DNA of 64,000 nucleotides from Neoceratodus forsteri (Eukaryota > Chordata > Ceratodontiformes > Ceratodontidae): NCBI GenBank assembly GCA_016271365.2, contig CM028131.1:173046501-173110500 (forward strand). Reading direction: 5' to 3'. Positions 12,157 to 22,605 of the stretch are shown here, piece after piece. The position numbers and the translations under genes are program-made. The notes beneath the pieces are model-generated. The model was given only the letters and a program-made list of their open reading frames with translations, was not told the origin of the DNA and ran no database searches. Each line of letters begins with the position of its first letter. Position 1 is the stretch's first letter.

Positions 12157-12401
12157 AAATGCCACAAGCTGGCAGTATAGCCTAGAGGTTAGAGTAACAA
12201 GCTGTGAACGAGCTTGGTACATCCAGCAGACCAGACCTTGGTTTGATTCTCACAACCTCTACTTGCATACTGTGTGACTCTGAACAAGTCACTTAACCAC
12301 CCAGTGCTCCCAGGTCATTCCTGAAAACAGGCACTTGTGCCTAGTGGGCCTTACCTGGTTACCAAAGTCTCAAATAAAAAAAAAAAAAAAAAAAAAATGC
12401 C
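12157..12401 (+). mobile_element. tRNA-derived CORE-SINE
   Basis: An A box (TAGCCTAGAGG, 12178-12188) and a B box (GGTTTGATTCT, 12240-12250) are followed by the CORE/MIR-type block CTGTGTGACTCTGAACAAGT CACTTAACC, then a ~21 bp poly-A tail. AAATGCC at 12157-12163 and 12395-12401 is a likely target duplication. Family knowledge: such SINEs are Pol III transcribed and mobilised by a LINE. Confidence 0.85.
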
Positions 12402-12479
12402 GTCCACCTAAATAAGGTCAGTCAAAACACCGACTATACAAAAAACCATGCACACAATAGGGAACAATGGGACTGTTTC

Positions 12480-12735
12480 TGTTTTGTGGGTGCTCTGCCC
12501 CAGCACTCCATGACATGGGGGGGGATTTTCCCTGTATACCCCAGACTTAAAATAACCAATAATGAGGAGGTGTGGACTTTGGTGATGGGGAGAAACTTGG
12601 GAGGGGGGAAAAATATATTTTTTTTGGCAAAACAATAGCTGCAACACCAGGAGGGAACTGAACTGTGGTCTTAGGTCTCCAATGCTGCCATGTGCTGGTA
12701 CCTTAGCCATTCCACCACAGGAGCAGCTCTACCAG
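12480..12735 (-). mobile_element. Probable tRNA-derived SINE (minus)
   Basis: On the reverse strand, GTGGAATGGCTAAGG followed by CCACAGTTCAGTTCCC resembles A and B boxes. The downstream part contains a TCCACACCTCC stretch that is similar to 36000-36130. The boxes are degenerate and the ends are not fixed. Confidence 0.45.
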
Positions 12736-13345
12736 GCACCACAACTGAGGCAACTTAATTCCTCAGTCTTTCCAGTGGTCAGCGACTGGGGTAATGGTAA
12801 TTCCCTAACTCTATTCTATCCCGGTCACTGTCAATGTAGTCACTGTTCTTAAAGCGTGGTTAACACTATGCTGTTGTTGCAGCAACATATTGACCTTGTA
12901 CCGTAGAAACAAACAAAGCGTACAGCGCTGGCCTAACCATGATAGCCATTATGCATTGCAAATAGCCAGCTTATCTACATGAAAAATAACACCTCCAAAT
13001 TGAAGTGCTGGTAGTTAAGCGAAAAGGGCAGTGAAACTGCCCAAAATACAGTTATGAATGTAGCACTAACATAAAATGCTGTCGTCCCCATCCATGCCTA
13101 GCAAACAGCCAGCAAATGTACTGAAAACAACACTGCTGTAAGAGAAAGCACTGGTATGTAAATAAGATGGGCAGAATGTGAGATGAAATCAAGGAAGCTG
13201 GCTGAGAGAGAAAAAGAATCAGAAGTGAGTGGACTACGTCGACAAGGAGTACCAGCAAAGCATAAGGTGGTGGTGGGGGCAGATCTGGTGCTGTCAAAGC
13301 CAGGAGCATGGAAGCAAAGCAGGTCAAACTAGTAAAGTACAAAGC

Positions 13346-13885
13346 TATTATTTACAACATTTGGTAGCAAAACTCTAAATTCATTACATTTGTTTATAAA
13401 AAGTTTACTTTGTTTAGGAAAACAGTCATTTCAAATGCCGTAGGAAAAAAAGGGGGATACAGCGGCAGCATGGCCATGATCGCACTTATGGTTTGCAAAT
13501 AGCCTGTTTATGCACAGGAAAAATAATAGCTGCAAATCAAAACACTGGTATTTAAGCAGAAAGGGCCATAAATTGCCCAAAATGTGGTTATGGATGTAGC
13601 ACTGACCTAAATGCTGTCATCCCCATGCCTAGCAAACAGCCAGCAAATGTATTGAAAACATTAGTGCCCCAAGATAAAGCACAGGTTTGTAAATAAGTTG
13701 GGCAAAAAGAATGTGAGGCAAAGTTAAAGAAGCTGGCTGAGACAGAAAAAGAAATACTGTAGAAGTGGGTAGAATATGGAGACAATGAGTACTAGCAAAA
13801 CAGAAGGGGGAGGGTCAGTTAGTGTGAAACCGGGAGTATAGAAGTAAAACAGGACTGGGCAGACTAAAATGCTGGGAGACAGTAA
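13346..13885. repeat. Long direct repeat, copy 2
   Basis: Same order of blocks as copy 1: CTCTAAATTCATTACATTTG, GCCATGATCGC, GCCTAGCAAACAGCCAGCAA, GGTTTGTAAATAAG, then GGCTGAGACAGAAAAAG. The following ~370 bp (13886-14255) is not obviously shared and holds no gene that I can see. Confidence 0.7.
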
Positions 13886-14255
13886 CAGAACAAGAGAGTT
13901 CAGAGAATGCGAAAGCTCAGTACTCTGAGGTGAGTGTTCACAGCACTTAGAGAAGATATCAAACAAAAGAGGGACGTAGTTGCCAATTGCAAATGCTTTT
14001 GAATTCGAGTTGAACATTTTTTTTTTAACATGAACTCATAAAGACTGTGAATATGACCTCCTACAGTCAAGGCACCCCAGTGCTTAGCTCAGGTGCAGGT
14101 TCATCAGAGGGTGGGTACCTGGACAAATCCCAACTGTTGTATACCTCTTTTGTCATAGCAGCTGGTTGTAATTAGTAAGGCAAGTGAGTAAGGTACTGGT
14201 GCTAGATGATGGGTAGTGGTGGTAATCGAACACCAAAATACAAAACTTTTAAAAC

Positions 14256-15195
14256 ACATGAAGTGCAAAACAGTTATTTACAATATTTGGCAGTTTAGTT
14301 GCAAAATTCTACATTCATTATATTTATTTATAAAAGTTCACTTTGTTTAAGAATTTGGCCATTATAAATGCTGTAGAGACAACGGATATCACGCTGGCAT
14401 GGCCACGATCACCTATAGTACATGCACTGCAAATAGCCAGCTTATGCCGAAGTAAAATAACAGCTCCACATTGAAGCACTGGCAGTTATGCAAAAAGGGC
14501 ATTACATTTGCTCAAAGTACAGTTATGGATACAGCATTAAAATAAATGCAGTTGCACCCATGCCTAGCAAACAGCCAGCAAATGTGCTGAAAACATCAGT
14601 GCTGTAAAATAAAGCACTGGTTTGTAAATAAGGCCCTGTACACATCAGGCTAGTTAAAATGTTTTAAGGTGCTTAAAACGTTTTAACTAAGCATAACTCT
14701 GGCCCGTCGCATTTAAGCACGGTTTCAAAGCGCGTTAAGAAACCGTGCTTAAACCTTGCTGCGAACTAGTCTCAAGTCCATTTTTAAAAACGGTTTGAAG
14801 GAGGAAAGCGTGTTACCTTGTAGTGTGGACGGGCATGCGATTTTTCCCTCTATTACAGTGCCAACATAACCGTGCTATAATCGCGGAGGATTACAGGGTT
14901 TAAAAACGTTACTTGCTGCTGATGCAGACGGGAGTTTACCGTGTTACAACCGAGTTCGAACTCGGTGAACAATAATGTGGACGGGCTGCTGTGGTGAGTT
15001 TGAAAACGTTTTGAAACCGTTATTTAAAACGGTACAAATCTTCAGTTGTAATGTGTACAGGGCCTTAGTGGCACAGAATATGAGATGAAATCGAGGAAGC
15101 TGGCTGAGAGAGAGAAAAAGAATCAGAAGTGAGTGGAATATGGGGACAAGGAGTACTAGCAAAACACAAGGGGGGGGGGTCAGTTAGTGTGAAAG
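14256..15195. repeat. Long direct repeat, copy 3 (carries a MITE)
   Basis: Same block order as copies 1 and 2, interrupted at 14632-15064. Downstream of the MITE it resumes with AGAATATGAGATGAAATC, matching copy 1 at 13175-13192. Confidence 0.7.
14632..15064. mobile_element. 433 bp PIF/Harbinger-like MITE
   Basis: The termini are perfect inverted repeats (GGCCCTGTACACAT at the left, ATGTGTACAGGGCC at the right). Copies 1 and 2 of the surrounding repeat give the empty site (GTAAATAAG...), so the flanks TAA (left) and TTA (right) read as a 3 bp target duplication with one mutation, as expected for PIF/Harbinger. The interior is strikingly CpG-rich and full of smaller palindromes: a 15 bp stem TTTAAGCACGGTTTC near 14720-14765 and CCGAGTTCGAACTCGG at about 14949. 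There is no transposase. Confidence 0.8.
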
Positions 15196-15199
15196 CCTG

Positions 15200-16150
15200 G
15201 AGCAAACCTAAAAGTCAATTAAAAGTCAATTAAAAGATACTTTATGCTTATGCTTATGCAACACCGTGCAACTAGCACTGTAAAGCAAAACATGGGAGTA
15301 CTACAGCATACAGTAGGTAATGAAACCTTGATTTGTGATCACCATTCTAACGTCAAAGACTAGGCATTGCTTGTTTCTGTAAAGGGAGTCCTGCTTCCTA
15401 TTTATTTTCTTTGGTGAGTAGAAATGTACCTGTCAAAGCTGAGATATGTGTTTTGTATTCTGCAGTAACAAGTTAAGGGCCACTAGGAATGAATGCCCGT
15501 TTTAATGGATGACTCGGGAGCACCTGGTTTTTTTAAATAAAACACAAGCAACAACAGGAATGAATACATAGAATTCTCTGGTCCGCATTTCTTTTTCACA
15601 CATACAGTGCAATTAGAACATTTTGAATATTTAGCTGTAAAGGTTAAAGAGAATGCATTCAGTTTAGCTCACAGCACACAAGTTTAAGCTGAATGCGAGT
15701 TGCTTCAACCATCAGCACTGAGGCAGCTCACAACACTATGCTGACAGTGATACCTTGCTTTACGCTTTGGCTTCATAACTTTATGGAGAAACACACACAA
15801 AAAATGAGGTTCACAGACACCTACTTTATTTAATGTTATCCAATGTTTATAGGAATGTAACAGTAAGAGATATTTGACATTTTCTCTGAAAAAAATATTG
15901 TGGTTACTAGTGTCTGTCACAAAAGCTGTCATTTACATTTCTGCATGGCTTTCCTCCCACTGCATTACATTAGGTCAAAGATCAATCTTGCAAGCACTCC
16001 CATATAAGGATGAGTCGGGGGGGAAAGGACTGTTACCGATCAAATTAAAAAGCACAATGTACAGAAAACAATCATATTTTATAAACTTGCTTATATACAC
16101 CCCAGCATGAAACCATAACTGCAGTTCTAAATGGCGGGTGACACAAGCAA
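15200..16150. other. No gene seen
   Basis: Unique-looking AT-rich sequence with short direct duplications near 15205-15260 (AAAAGTCAATT twice, TATGCT three times). Short open frames have no recognisable features. Confidence 0.5.
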
Positions 16151-16425
16151 TAATGCAGTGATGTGAGGAAATTCTTTTTCATAGAGAAAGTGGAGGACGC
16201 TTAGAAATGCCTTCCTGGAGAGGTTGTGGGGCCTAAAACAGTGGGGGAATTCAAACATGCATGGGACAGACATAAGGCAATTATAGTGGGGGTTGCAGGA
16301 AGTAGGCTGTTGGTTAACTAGAATCTGCAGCTTATCCAGTAGGTAGGGAAATGGGCAGACTGGGTGGGCCAAGTGGTCCATATCTGCCGTCAAAATCTCG
16401 GTTTCTATGTTTCTATGTTTCTATG
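16150..16425 (+). mobile_element. CR1/L3-like LINE 3' end
   Basis: The extreme C-terminus and 3' tail of a CR1-type LINE. GAAAGTGGAGGACGC and TGCCTTCCTGGAGAGG encode the usual end of ORF2. They are followed by GGGCAGACTGGGTGGGCCA and CATATCTGCCGTCA, then about three TTTCTATG units (16401-16425). The octamer tail is the same as at 24610. Confidence 0.85.
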
Positions 16426-16429
16426 TAAC

Positions 16430-17014
16430 GCTCAATACACTAGCTCTTTAAAATAGAGCAAGCATTTCAGGCAATACAAATGCTTAACAATTGTAAAATT
16501 ATTGCAGCAAATAAAGCTGTTTTGCATACCAATACAAAACAAGCATTTGTCAATGCCGAATGTTTGCTTGCTGGCATTGGGATTGGTAGTGTAGGAGTTA
16601 GACAGCTGCATAATAGGAATGGCAGTGAAGTATTGAACTGAAGCCAACCCCGCCACCACCCTGCAGATACGGACAGGCATTGGGGTGTGCCTTTGGGCCA
16701 TCAGGCATAATGGCCACACCATTTCACCACACCCAACCCTGCAGACACTGACAAGTGTCACGGTGTGCCAGGATCTTTGGCCCTTCATGCACACCACATT
16801 CCATTAGGGAAGTGGCAGAGATGGGTGTGGTATGGGAGAATGGGGTGAACTTTGGGGTCAAGAGTCCAAGGCATAAACTCGATGCCTCCTCAGTGACTGC
16901 AGGGTGTGGAATGGTATGAGCATCACAGGCAAGAATCCAAGTCACACCCCTGATGCCTATCATTCTCTATAGGGTCAGGCGTTATAGTTGAAAAGCCTAA
17001 TACCTCAGGCATTC
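16430..17014. other. Non-coding, imperfect direct repeats
   Basis: No gene seen. Two imperfect copies of CACC-ACCCTGCAGA-AC-GACA occur at about 16659 and 16736, each followed by GTGTGCC-TTGG-CC. Confidence 0.4.
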
Positions 17015-18190
17015 GTTGGTATTTTCACTCCAAATTTTCAACATGTTTTGTTTTGTGACCCCACCTCATGAACAGGGGAATATCAGTTTGTTAGCCGAAA
17101 GCTGCTTATGCACAGTGACTACGGCATTTAGCATCACAGGTGCAAAAAATATTCAAGAGGATGTAAAAATGACAGCTGTACTCTTTCATGGGAGGTGTAA
17201 AAATGGCTATGTTGCAAATGTGTAGTAAAAATATTTAAAAAATGGTGAATCACAAGCGTACATAGAAACTGTCAGCAACGCACACCGTAATATAATTAGG
17301 TTGGGGATTTCTTACAGCAGATTGTCAACTCAGGCATTTTGGTGCCTCCGATCATGAACAGTGTCACTGTGATTTTCTTTATCTGTGCCGAACAATGATT
17401 TCCCACAAGCCACACAGTCTCTGCACTGAAAGTGTGAAAACACACTCGGCCATGTTTTGAAAAATGGCAGCTGTACTGCTCTATAAGGAAGTGTGGAAAA
17501 ATGCCACTGGTGAAAATCTGGACTGAAAATATTACAAAGTCATGAACTAACGAGGGGCGGGAAACTGTGCAATGCTCACTCGTAACACAGTCATTTTATG
17601 GACTTTTGTCACCAAATTTTCAACATAGCCATTTTAAGACCTCTGCTCATGAACAGTGTAACTGTGATTTTCTTAATCTGTCCTAAACATTGCTTTCCAG
17701 ACACCAACAGCACCATTATGCGCTACATGTGCGAAAACACATTTTGGGCGACATATGAAAAATTGCAGCTGTACTGTTCATAAGGAAGTTTAATAAAATG
17801 GACATGTTGAAAATCTGGAGTGAAAATATTAAATTTGCAAACTTGCGAGCATGCACAGGAACTGTACAACGCACGTTCGTAAAAGTCATTTTTAGGAATT
17901 TTTTCACCAAATTCTCAACATAGCCATTTTAAGACCTCTGCTCATGAACAGTGTCACTGTGATTTTCTTAATTTGTCCCGTACATTGATTTAGCACACCA
18001 ACTGCGCCCATTAAGCGCCATATAAGGCGGAAACACATTTTGGGTGAGATGTGAAAAATGACAGCTGTACTACTCATAAGAAGGTGGTAAAATGGTAATG
18101 TTGAAAATCTGGAGTGAAAATATTGAAAATTCGCGAACTTACGAGCCTGCGTAGGAACTGCGCAACACTCGCTCGTAAAACAGTCATTTG
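17015..18190. repeat. Tandem array of palindromic ~293 bp units
   Basis: The CAAATTTTCAACAT motif or its decayed form starts near 17031, 17318, 17613, 17906 and 18202, a period of about 287-296 bp. Each unit opens with CAAATTTTCAACATAGCCAT, continues with CTCATGAACAGTGTCACTGT, and closes with ACAGCTGTAC, then ATGTTGAAAATCTGGAG. The closing arm is the reverse complement of the opening one, so every monomer is an inverted repeat with ~50-70 bp arms. It may be a tandemly amplified MITE. Confidence 0.8.
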
Positions 18191-18191
18191 G

Positions 18192-18409
18192 GAATTTTGG
18201 CACCAAATTTTCAACATGGGGTTTTTGAGACCCCTTCTCATGAATGATGTCACTGTCATGGCATTATTCGGGTCCGAAGGGTGATTTCGCAGTCACTGCA
18301 CAGTCACTGCGCGAAATCACCCTTCGAGCCCAAATAACACCATGACAGTGACATCAATCATGAGAAGTGGTCCCAAAACCCCCATGTTGAAAATTTGGTG
18401 CAAAAATTC
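18192..18409. repeat. Near-perfect 218 bp palindrome
   Basis: This is the last unit of the 17 kb array. The arms are about 105 bp with only a handful of mismatches and centre near 18300. Both arms include GTCACTGTCATGG(C/T) and GAAGGGTGATTTCGC (as its complement). The older units to the left have much more decayed arms. Confidence 0.9.
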
Positions 18410-18439
18410 AAAAAAATGCCTGAGATATGCAATAAAGTT

Positions 18440-19210
18440 GAAACCCCCCTATCTAGCCCATTATACAGCTTACCGGCATTTCCTCAGTTCGCGGTCGCCT
18501 TTGAAGAGTGCAGACGTGTCCCCAGTCCACGAAGATCGTCCGCCCGGGTCGGAGGTAAGTATGGGGTGAGGGAGTAGGGGAGGCTGGGTGCGCAGTGGAT
18601 GGGTGAGGGTTGTGGGAGGGGCGGGGAGACTCACTGTGGGACCGTTTTCTTCACAGGTGAAAAAAAAACGGACGACGTGGGGACGTTGCCACACTGGGGT
18701 GGGCTCCCAGCATGGCACAAGGATGTTGGGTGGTTGCCATTCAGCCGACGGGGATTGGGCACCCCTGGCCGGCCTACGAATTGCTTGCCACGCTAGTGGG
18801 CTCCCAGCAGCACCTACTACTGGGGTTAGCAGCAGCCGATGGGAGATTGGGCACCCTGTCGGCTATATGATTAGTTGCCACACTGGGGTGGGCACCCAGT
18901 GTGGCATTTTGTAAGCATTTGGGGGGCAGGCGGAGAGAGCGCAGCACAGCCAGCAGGGGATTGGGCACCCGTCAGCTATACAGTGCGTGCGTCTGCGGAG
19001 GCGCACGCCCTGCAGCGCTCTGTGGGGGAGCTGCGCATGAGCAGCCTTTATCTTATCGCTGCTCACCTGGGCGTAGCTCCTCTTTCAACTGAGCGTCACT
19101 GCATTTTGGACCGTGTCATAGACAGCTCCAAAATGCATCGGCTTACAGGGGCCGCGCCTGCCAGCATACTGACTGAATTGGAGAAGGAGGTGACACACCT
19201 CCGGAATCTC
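18440..19210. other. CpG-rich block with ~135 bp imperfect repeats
   Basis: GC- and CpG-rich compared with its neighbours. GATTGGGCACCC recurs at about 18754, 18846 and 18959, alternating with TTGCCACACTGGGGTGGGC(T/A)CCCA. A consensus-like splice donor (GAGGTAAGTATGG, 18551) and a pyrimidine-AG acceptor (TTTTCTTCACAGGTG, 18645) lie ~100 bp apart on plus. A short inverted repeat GGAGCTGTC/TCCAAAATGC occurs near 19090-19140. No recognised protein is present. It could be a non-coding promoter island, an exon pair or a GC-rich transposon remnant. Confidence 0.45.
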
Positions 19211-19632
19211 CAATGATGGCACTATGTTTCTTGCACATGCGTGCAAGCAAACATAATGATTTGACATCTGCAAGCTGAGAAATTTAGTCACTTGAGAACC
19301 AAAGTGCAATATAAAAATGTGTGACTACTTTGATTCCCTCATGGAGAAGAATATTTGTTCCCAGATGCTCATGAACTAGGCAGAGATTTCTTTGTTTGTT
19401 TCTTGAAGGTACCTATTAAAAAAGTGTTTCCCCTAAGCCAAACACACCATTTACCTATGGAAAGGAACATGGGTGGGTGGGGGTCTGCAGACCAACTTGC
19501 TGGACATATTTTCTTTGAATTCCTGCTTTTAGCCCTGATATTTTGGTTTTAAACTCTATTTTCCTTTAGTTCAATGGTTTTCCTTTGTGGAGTCCTACTA
19601 CTTACTAAATGGTCTCTGATGGATAGGGTATA

Positions 19633-19674
<42 letters not shown>

Positions 19675-20435
19675 TATAGAGCAGGAAGAGAAAAATTGTG
19701 GTGGGATGGATCAGGATGGATCATGTAGAGAGTTGCCTCTTGCAACAGCTGATTGATTTTATCCTGCTGGAGGCTGCAGCGTGAGCGAACTCCATACCTC
19801 AATGCAGCTGTCAGCTCAGCTAGCACTTGCAGTTGCTCCGGTCATGGTCCAGAACTTGTTCAATATTATACATTTTATTAAATTACTACAGATGACACTT
19901 GAAAATGATAGAAGCGCCTTACCTCAAGCCACGCCGGCGACCTTGGTTCCTGAACGGACTCGGGACGCCGAGGGCTGGCAAGGGAAGGAGAGGATTGAGC
20001 ATCTGTAAGACTGCTCTCCTCTCCTCTCCTGGGGTGGGTAGAGGGATGCGTCACTCTGCAATGGCCTCCGATGGAGAAGGGGGGCAGTGCAGATGCAAAG
20101 CAAGGGAACATTACCAGAAAAATGGAAAAATCACTCTGCATTCTGCCGGATGATGGCTGCCTGGTGATCTGTTGCTGTCAATGTCCCAGAGCTACTGGTC
20201 CCTTGCAGTTCCACGGGGCCAAGTATTGTGCTGGCCTGTCTCTGGTGCTTCCCCTTCGGAGGAGGAGGACCCACAGGTGAAGGGTTATGTCCAGGTTACC
20301 CTGGGGATGACTGCAATGTGAGGAACGAGGCCTGGGAACAGGATTCATCAGATGCAGCCTTAGCACAGCCTGAAGGAGTGGCTGAGGTGGCAGCATGTAG
20401 GGGGGATAAAGAAATAACACACAAAAAAAAGAAAA
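19211..20435. other. No gene seen; (TA)n at 19636-19676
   Basis: A (TA)n microsatellite occupies 19636-19676, with flanking TATACTATATA symmetry. The rest has only short unremarkable open frames. Confidence 0.55.
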
Positions 20436-20488
20436 TGATAGACAAACAGAGACAGACAGACAGACAAGATAGCTAGCTAGATAGATAG
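20436..20488. repeat. (GACA)n/(GATA)n microsatellite
   Basis: Runs of GACA then TAGC and GATA units. The mirror-type composite recurs at 27471-27530. Confidence 0.9.
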
Positions 20489-20746
20489 AATGTCTTTTAT
20501 TACACATCATTGCATCAGCATGGGTATATTATTACGGCTGCAAGGGTGGAGCTCTGCAGCTGTCTAGCTAAAGGAGAGGAGAAAAGCAGATCACCCCACT
20601 TTGATGGAACAACAATTTTGGAGTTGCAGCACTGTTATTATGTCAGTTGAATGAAGCACTGCACTGCTTCTGTCCAGTAGAGCAGTTCCAGCACTACTTT
20701 GTCAGCTTATTTGTCTCTCATCATGTCAGAGTTAAGTGACCTGACA

Positions 20747-21317
20747 GCTAGTGTTGGTGTAGGAAGATTGTTCCACTGATGACTGGCCTGGGACCAGCCT
20801 GGTCTGAGATCAGTTTCTGAGCAAGCTGGTCTGAGTCCAGACTGGTCTGGGACCAGCCTAATCTGAGACCAGTTTCAGAGCTGCCTGGTCTTAGACCACT
20901 TTCTGTGCCACCTGGTCTGAGACCAGTTTATCCTTCCAGCTGAACTGGTCTGGGATCAGTTATTGTCACATATGTATCTAACCACAGGCATGCTATGCAG
21001 CAGCCAAGATAGTGTAGTGGTTAGTGCACTGAGCTGTGATCCTGAAAGTCTGGGTTTAAATCTTACTTTCCCTAAAATTCTTTTGACCCCAAATTTCACT
21101 GGTGTGGTGATCCATGGCGGCATGGGGTTGGTAATAGTAAATCTACACTAAAGGGAGTTGGTGCAGGAAAAAACCTAAGTGCTACAAAGAAAGCTCCTGT
21201 ACAGTGATGAAACTGGCCTCTCAGACCAGGTGGCTTGGAAACTGGTCTCAGACCAGGTTGCACAGAAACTGGTCTCTGACCAGTTGTCAGGGGAACAAAC
21301 TTCCTGCAAATGCTAGC
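20747..21317. mobile_element. Foldback element made of GGTCTGAGACC modules
   Basis: Left arm 20747-20965, right arm about 21195-21317. Both are built from ~30 bp modules of the form CTGGTCTGAGACCAGTTTC plus a short linker. The outer ends also pair (left AGGAAGATTGTTCC, right GGAACAAACTTCCT). The core module is itself a dyad (GGTCT-N-AGACC), so the element is a palindrome of palindromes. There is no coding capacity. A SINE-like sequence lies in the loop. Confidence 0.75.
21001..21080 (+). mobile_element. tRNA-like SINE head
   Basis: A box TAGTGTAGTGG (21010-21020) and B box GGGTTTAAATC (21052-21062), 31 bp apart, within the foldback loop. It is followed by CTTTTGACCCCAAATTTCAC, which recalls the satellite unit. 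There is no A-rich tail, so it is probably truncated. Confidence 0.6.
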
Positions 21318-22605
21318 ATCTCCAAGTAGTCACAAAGGCAAGTTACACCACTTTTTTGAAGTGGTTAAACTGTCTGCAACAGTGCCATTAGAAAATGTTC
21401 CTAGACTAAAAAAAGCAAGTCTCCTTCCCCCAGACCAAAGTGAAAGATAGCACAGAAGTGATTCCTTCTTTAGAGGAAATAACTCCAGAGGGGTTCCATG
21501 TGATAATGGCAACCTCGTAATAGCGATCGCTGTTTGGGCGAGTCTACGTCGCTGAAAATGAATTTTGACAATGTAGACTTGCGGCACACAGCAAGACAGT
21601 GCTGGACATTTACTTTTTTTGTTTTATGCGAGGGGCAGTGCTCCCCGCACCCCCCTACAAAAGGATTCTCAACTCCAGAGGGGTACATGTTGGGGGGGGT
21701 GCAAAACTATAAAAATTAAAAACCTGCAACCCGGCACAAAAACCGAGCACACCCAGACCCGAACCTGGCACCCTTACAACCCCAGCCTACCACCAACCCA
21801 CCATACCACATGGCCAGCTCAGCAGCCTACCACCGCACTATGCTCCACAAACCCTCCCTCCCCTTCTGCCCCTCACACGGCGTGGTCTCCCCCCAATGTG
21901 TGCGTGTATACATAGCAACATCCAGTCGCTATAATCGCTGACCCCCTATTCTGTCACTCTCCCTGCCCAGTAGCCAAGTGTGAAAGCACTGTGATTGAGT
22001 CACCCTTTTTGAAAGTGCTCAATTGTGGTTGCTGAATACACAGACTACCCTCCAGAGGAGTTTTAAATTACAGTCCTCTCTCTCGCTCAAGTGTCTGGAG
22101 AGATGGTTTATGTTTACCCTTCCAGGACCTATCTAATTCTTCGTACATTGGAACTCTCATGACTTTATATTTGTAGGAGGGGTAAATGCTAGGCAACTAA
22201 TGTTTTAGGAGTTTCCAGGGGTTGCAAGGGGCATTATAGGGGATTGCAAAGAAATCATAGGGTGTCAACTACAACACCAGGTGACACCGGAATGCATACC
22301 TCTCACCCTGCCAGGACCAAAATGAGGGACACTGCCCATTAAAATCAGGGACAAATACTCAAAATTAGGGACACCATTTTTACTTGACGTATAGTGCAGC
22401 ACCACAATTTTTACATGTATTCAAATGCACACCACAACCTGTCCTAAGGGTAACACTGTGCCACTGCCATTAATACATACAGTACTCTCTTATAAAAGGC
22501 TTGCATAGGTAAACCACAAGTTAATTAGCTGAACAGAATTGCAGTCACATTATAAGTGATTTCCCCAAAATTAATAAAGTGGTAACAAGGCAAGTAAGTA
22601 CAACT
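21318..22605. other. No gene seen
   Basis: Contains a duplicated AACTCCAGAGGGG (21480 and 21670) bounding ~190 bp. At 22296-22380 there is a CTCTCACCCTGCCAGGACC, AGGGACACTG, CAGGGACA stretch that looks like a DNA-transposon end but lacks a visible partner. Confidence 0.4.

Larger units (their letters stand above)
12038..13345. repeat. Long direct repeat, copy 1 (interrupted)
   Basis: Starts with CTCTAAATTCATTACATTTA and TTCACTTTGTTTAGGAAAT. After SINE insertions it resumes at about 12895 and runs through GCCTAGCAAACAGCCAGCAA (13097) and GAGGAGTACCAGCAAAGC-like sequence. Copies 2 and 3 follow in the same orientation. No protein is recognisable. Confidence 0.7.

Noticed and set aside
17015..18409. 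Regular repeats considered as a CRISPR-like array
   Set aside because: Units are ~293 bp, palindromic and decayed, with no short identical repeats and unique spacers, and the context is vertebrate.
22296..22380. AGGGACA/CAGGGACA patches as a DNA-transposon end (also 26517)
   Set aside because: The two patches resemble each other loosely, but neither has a partner end or a target duplication.
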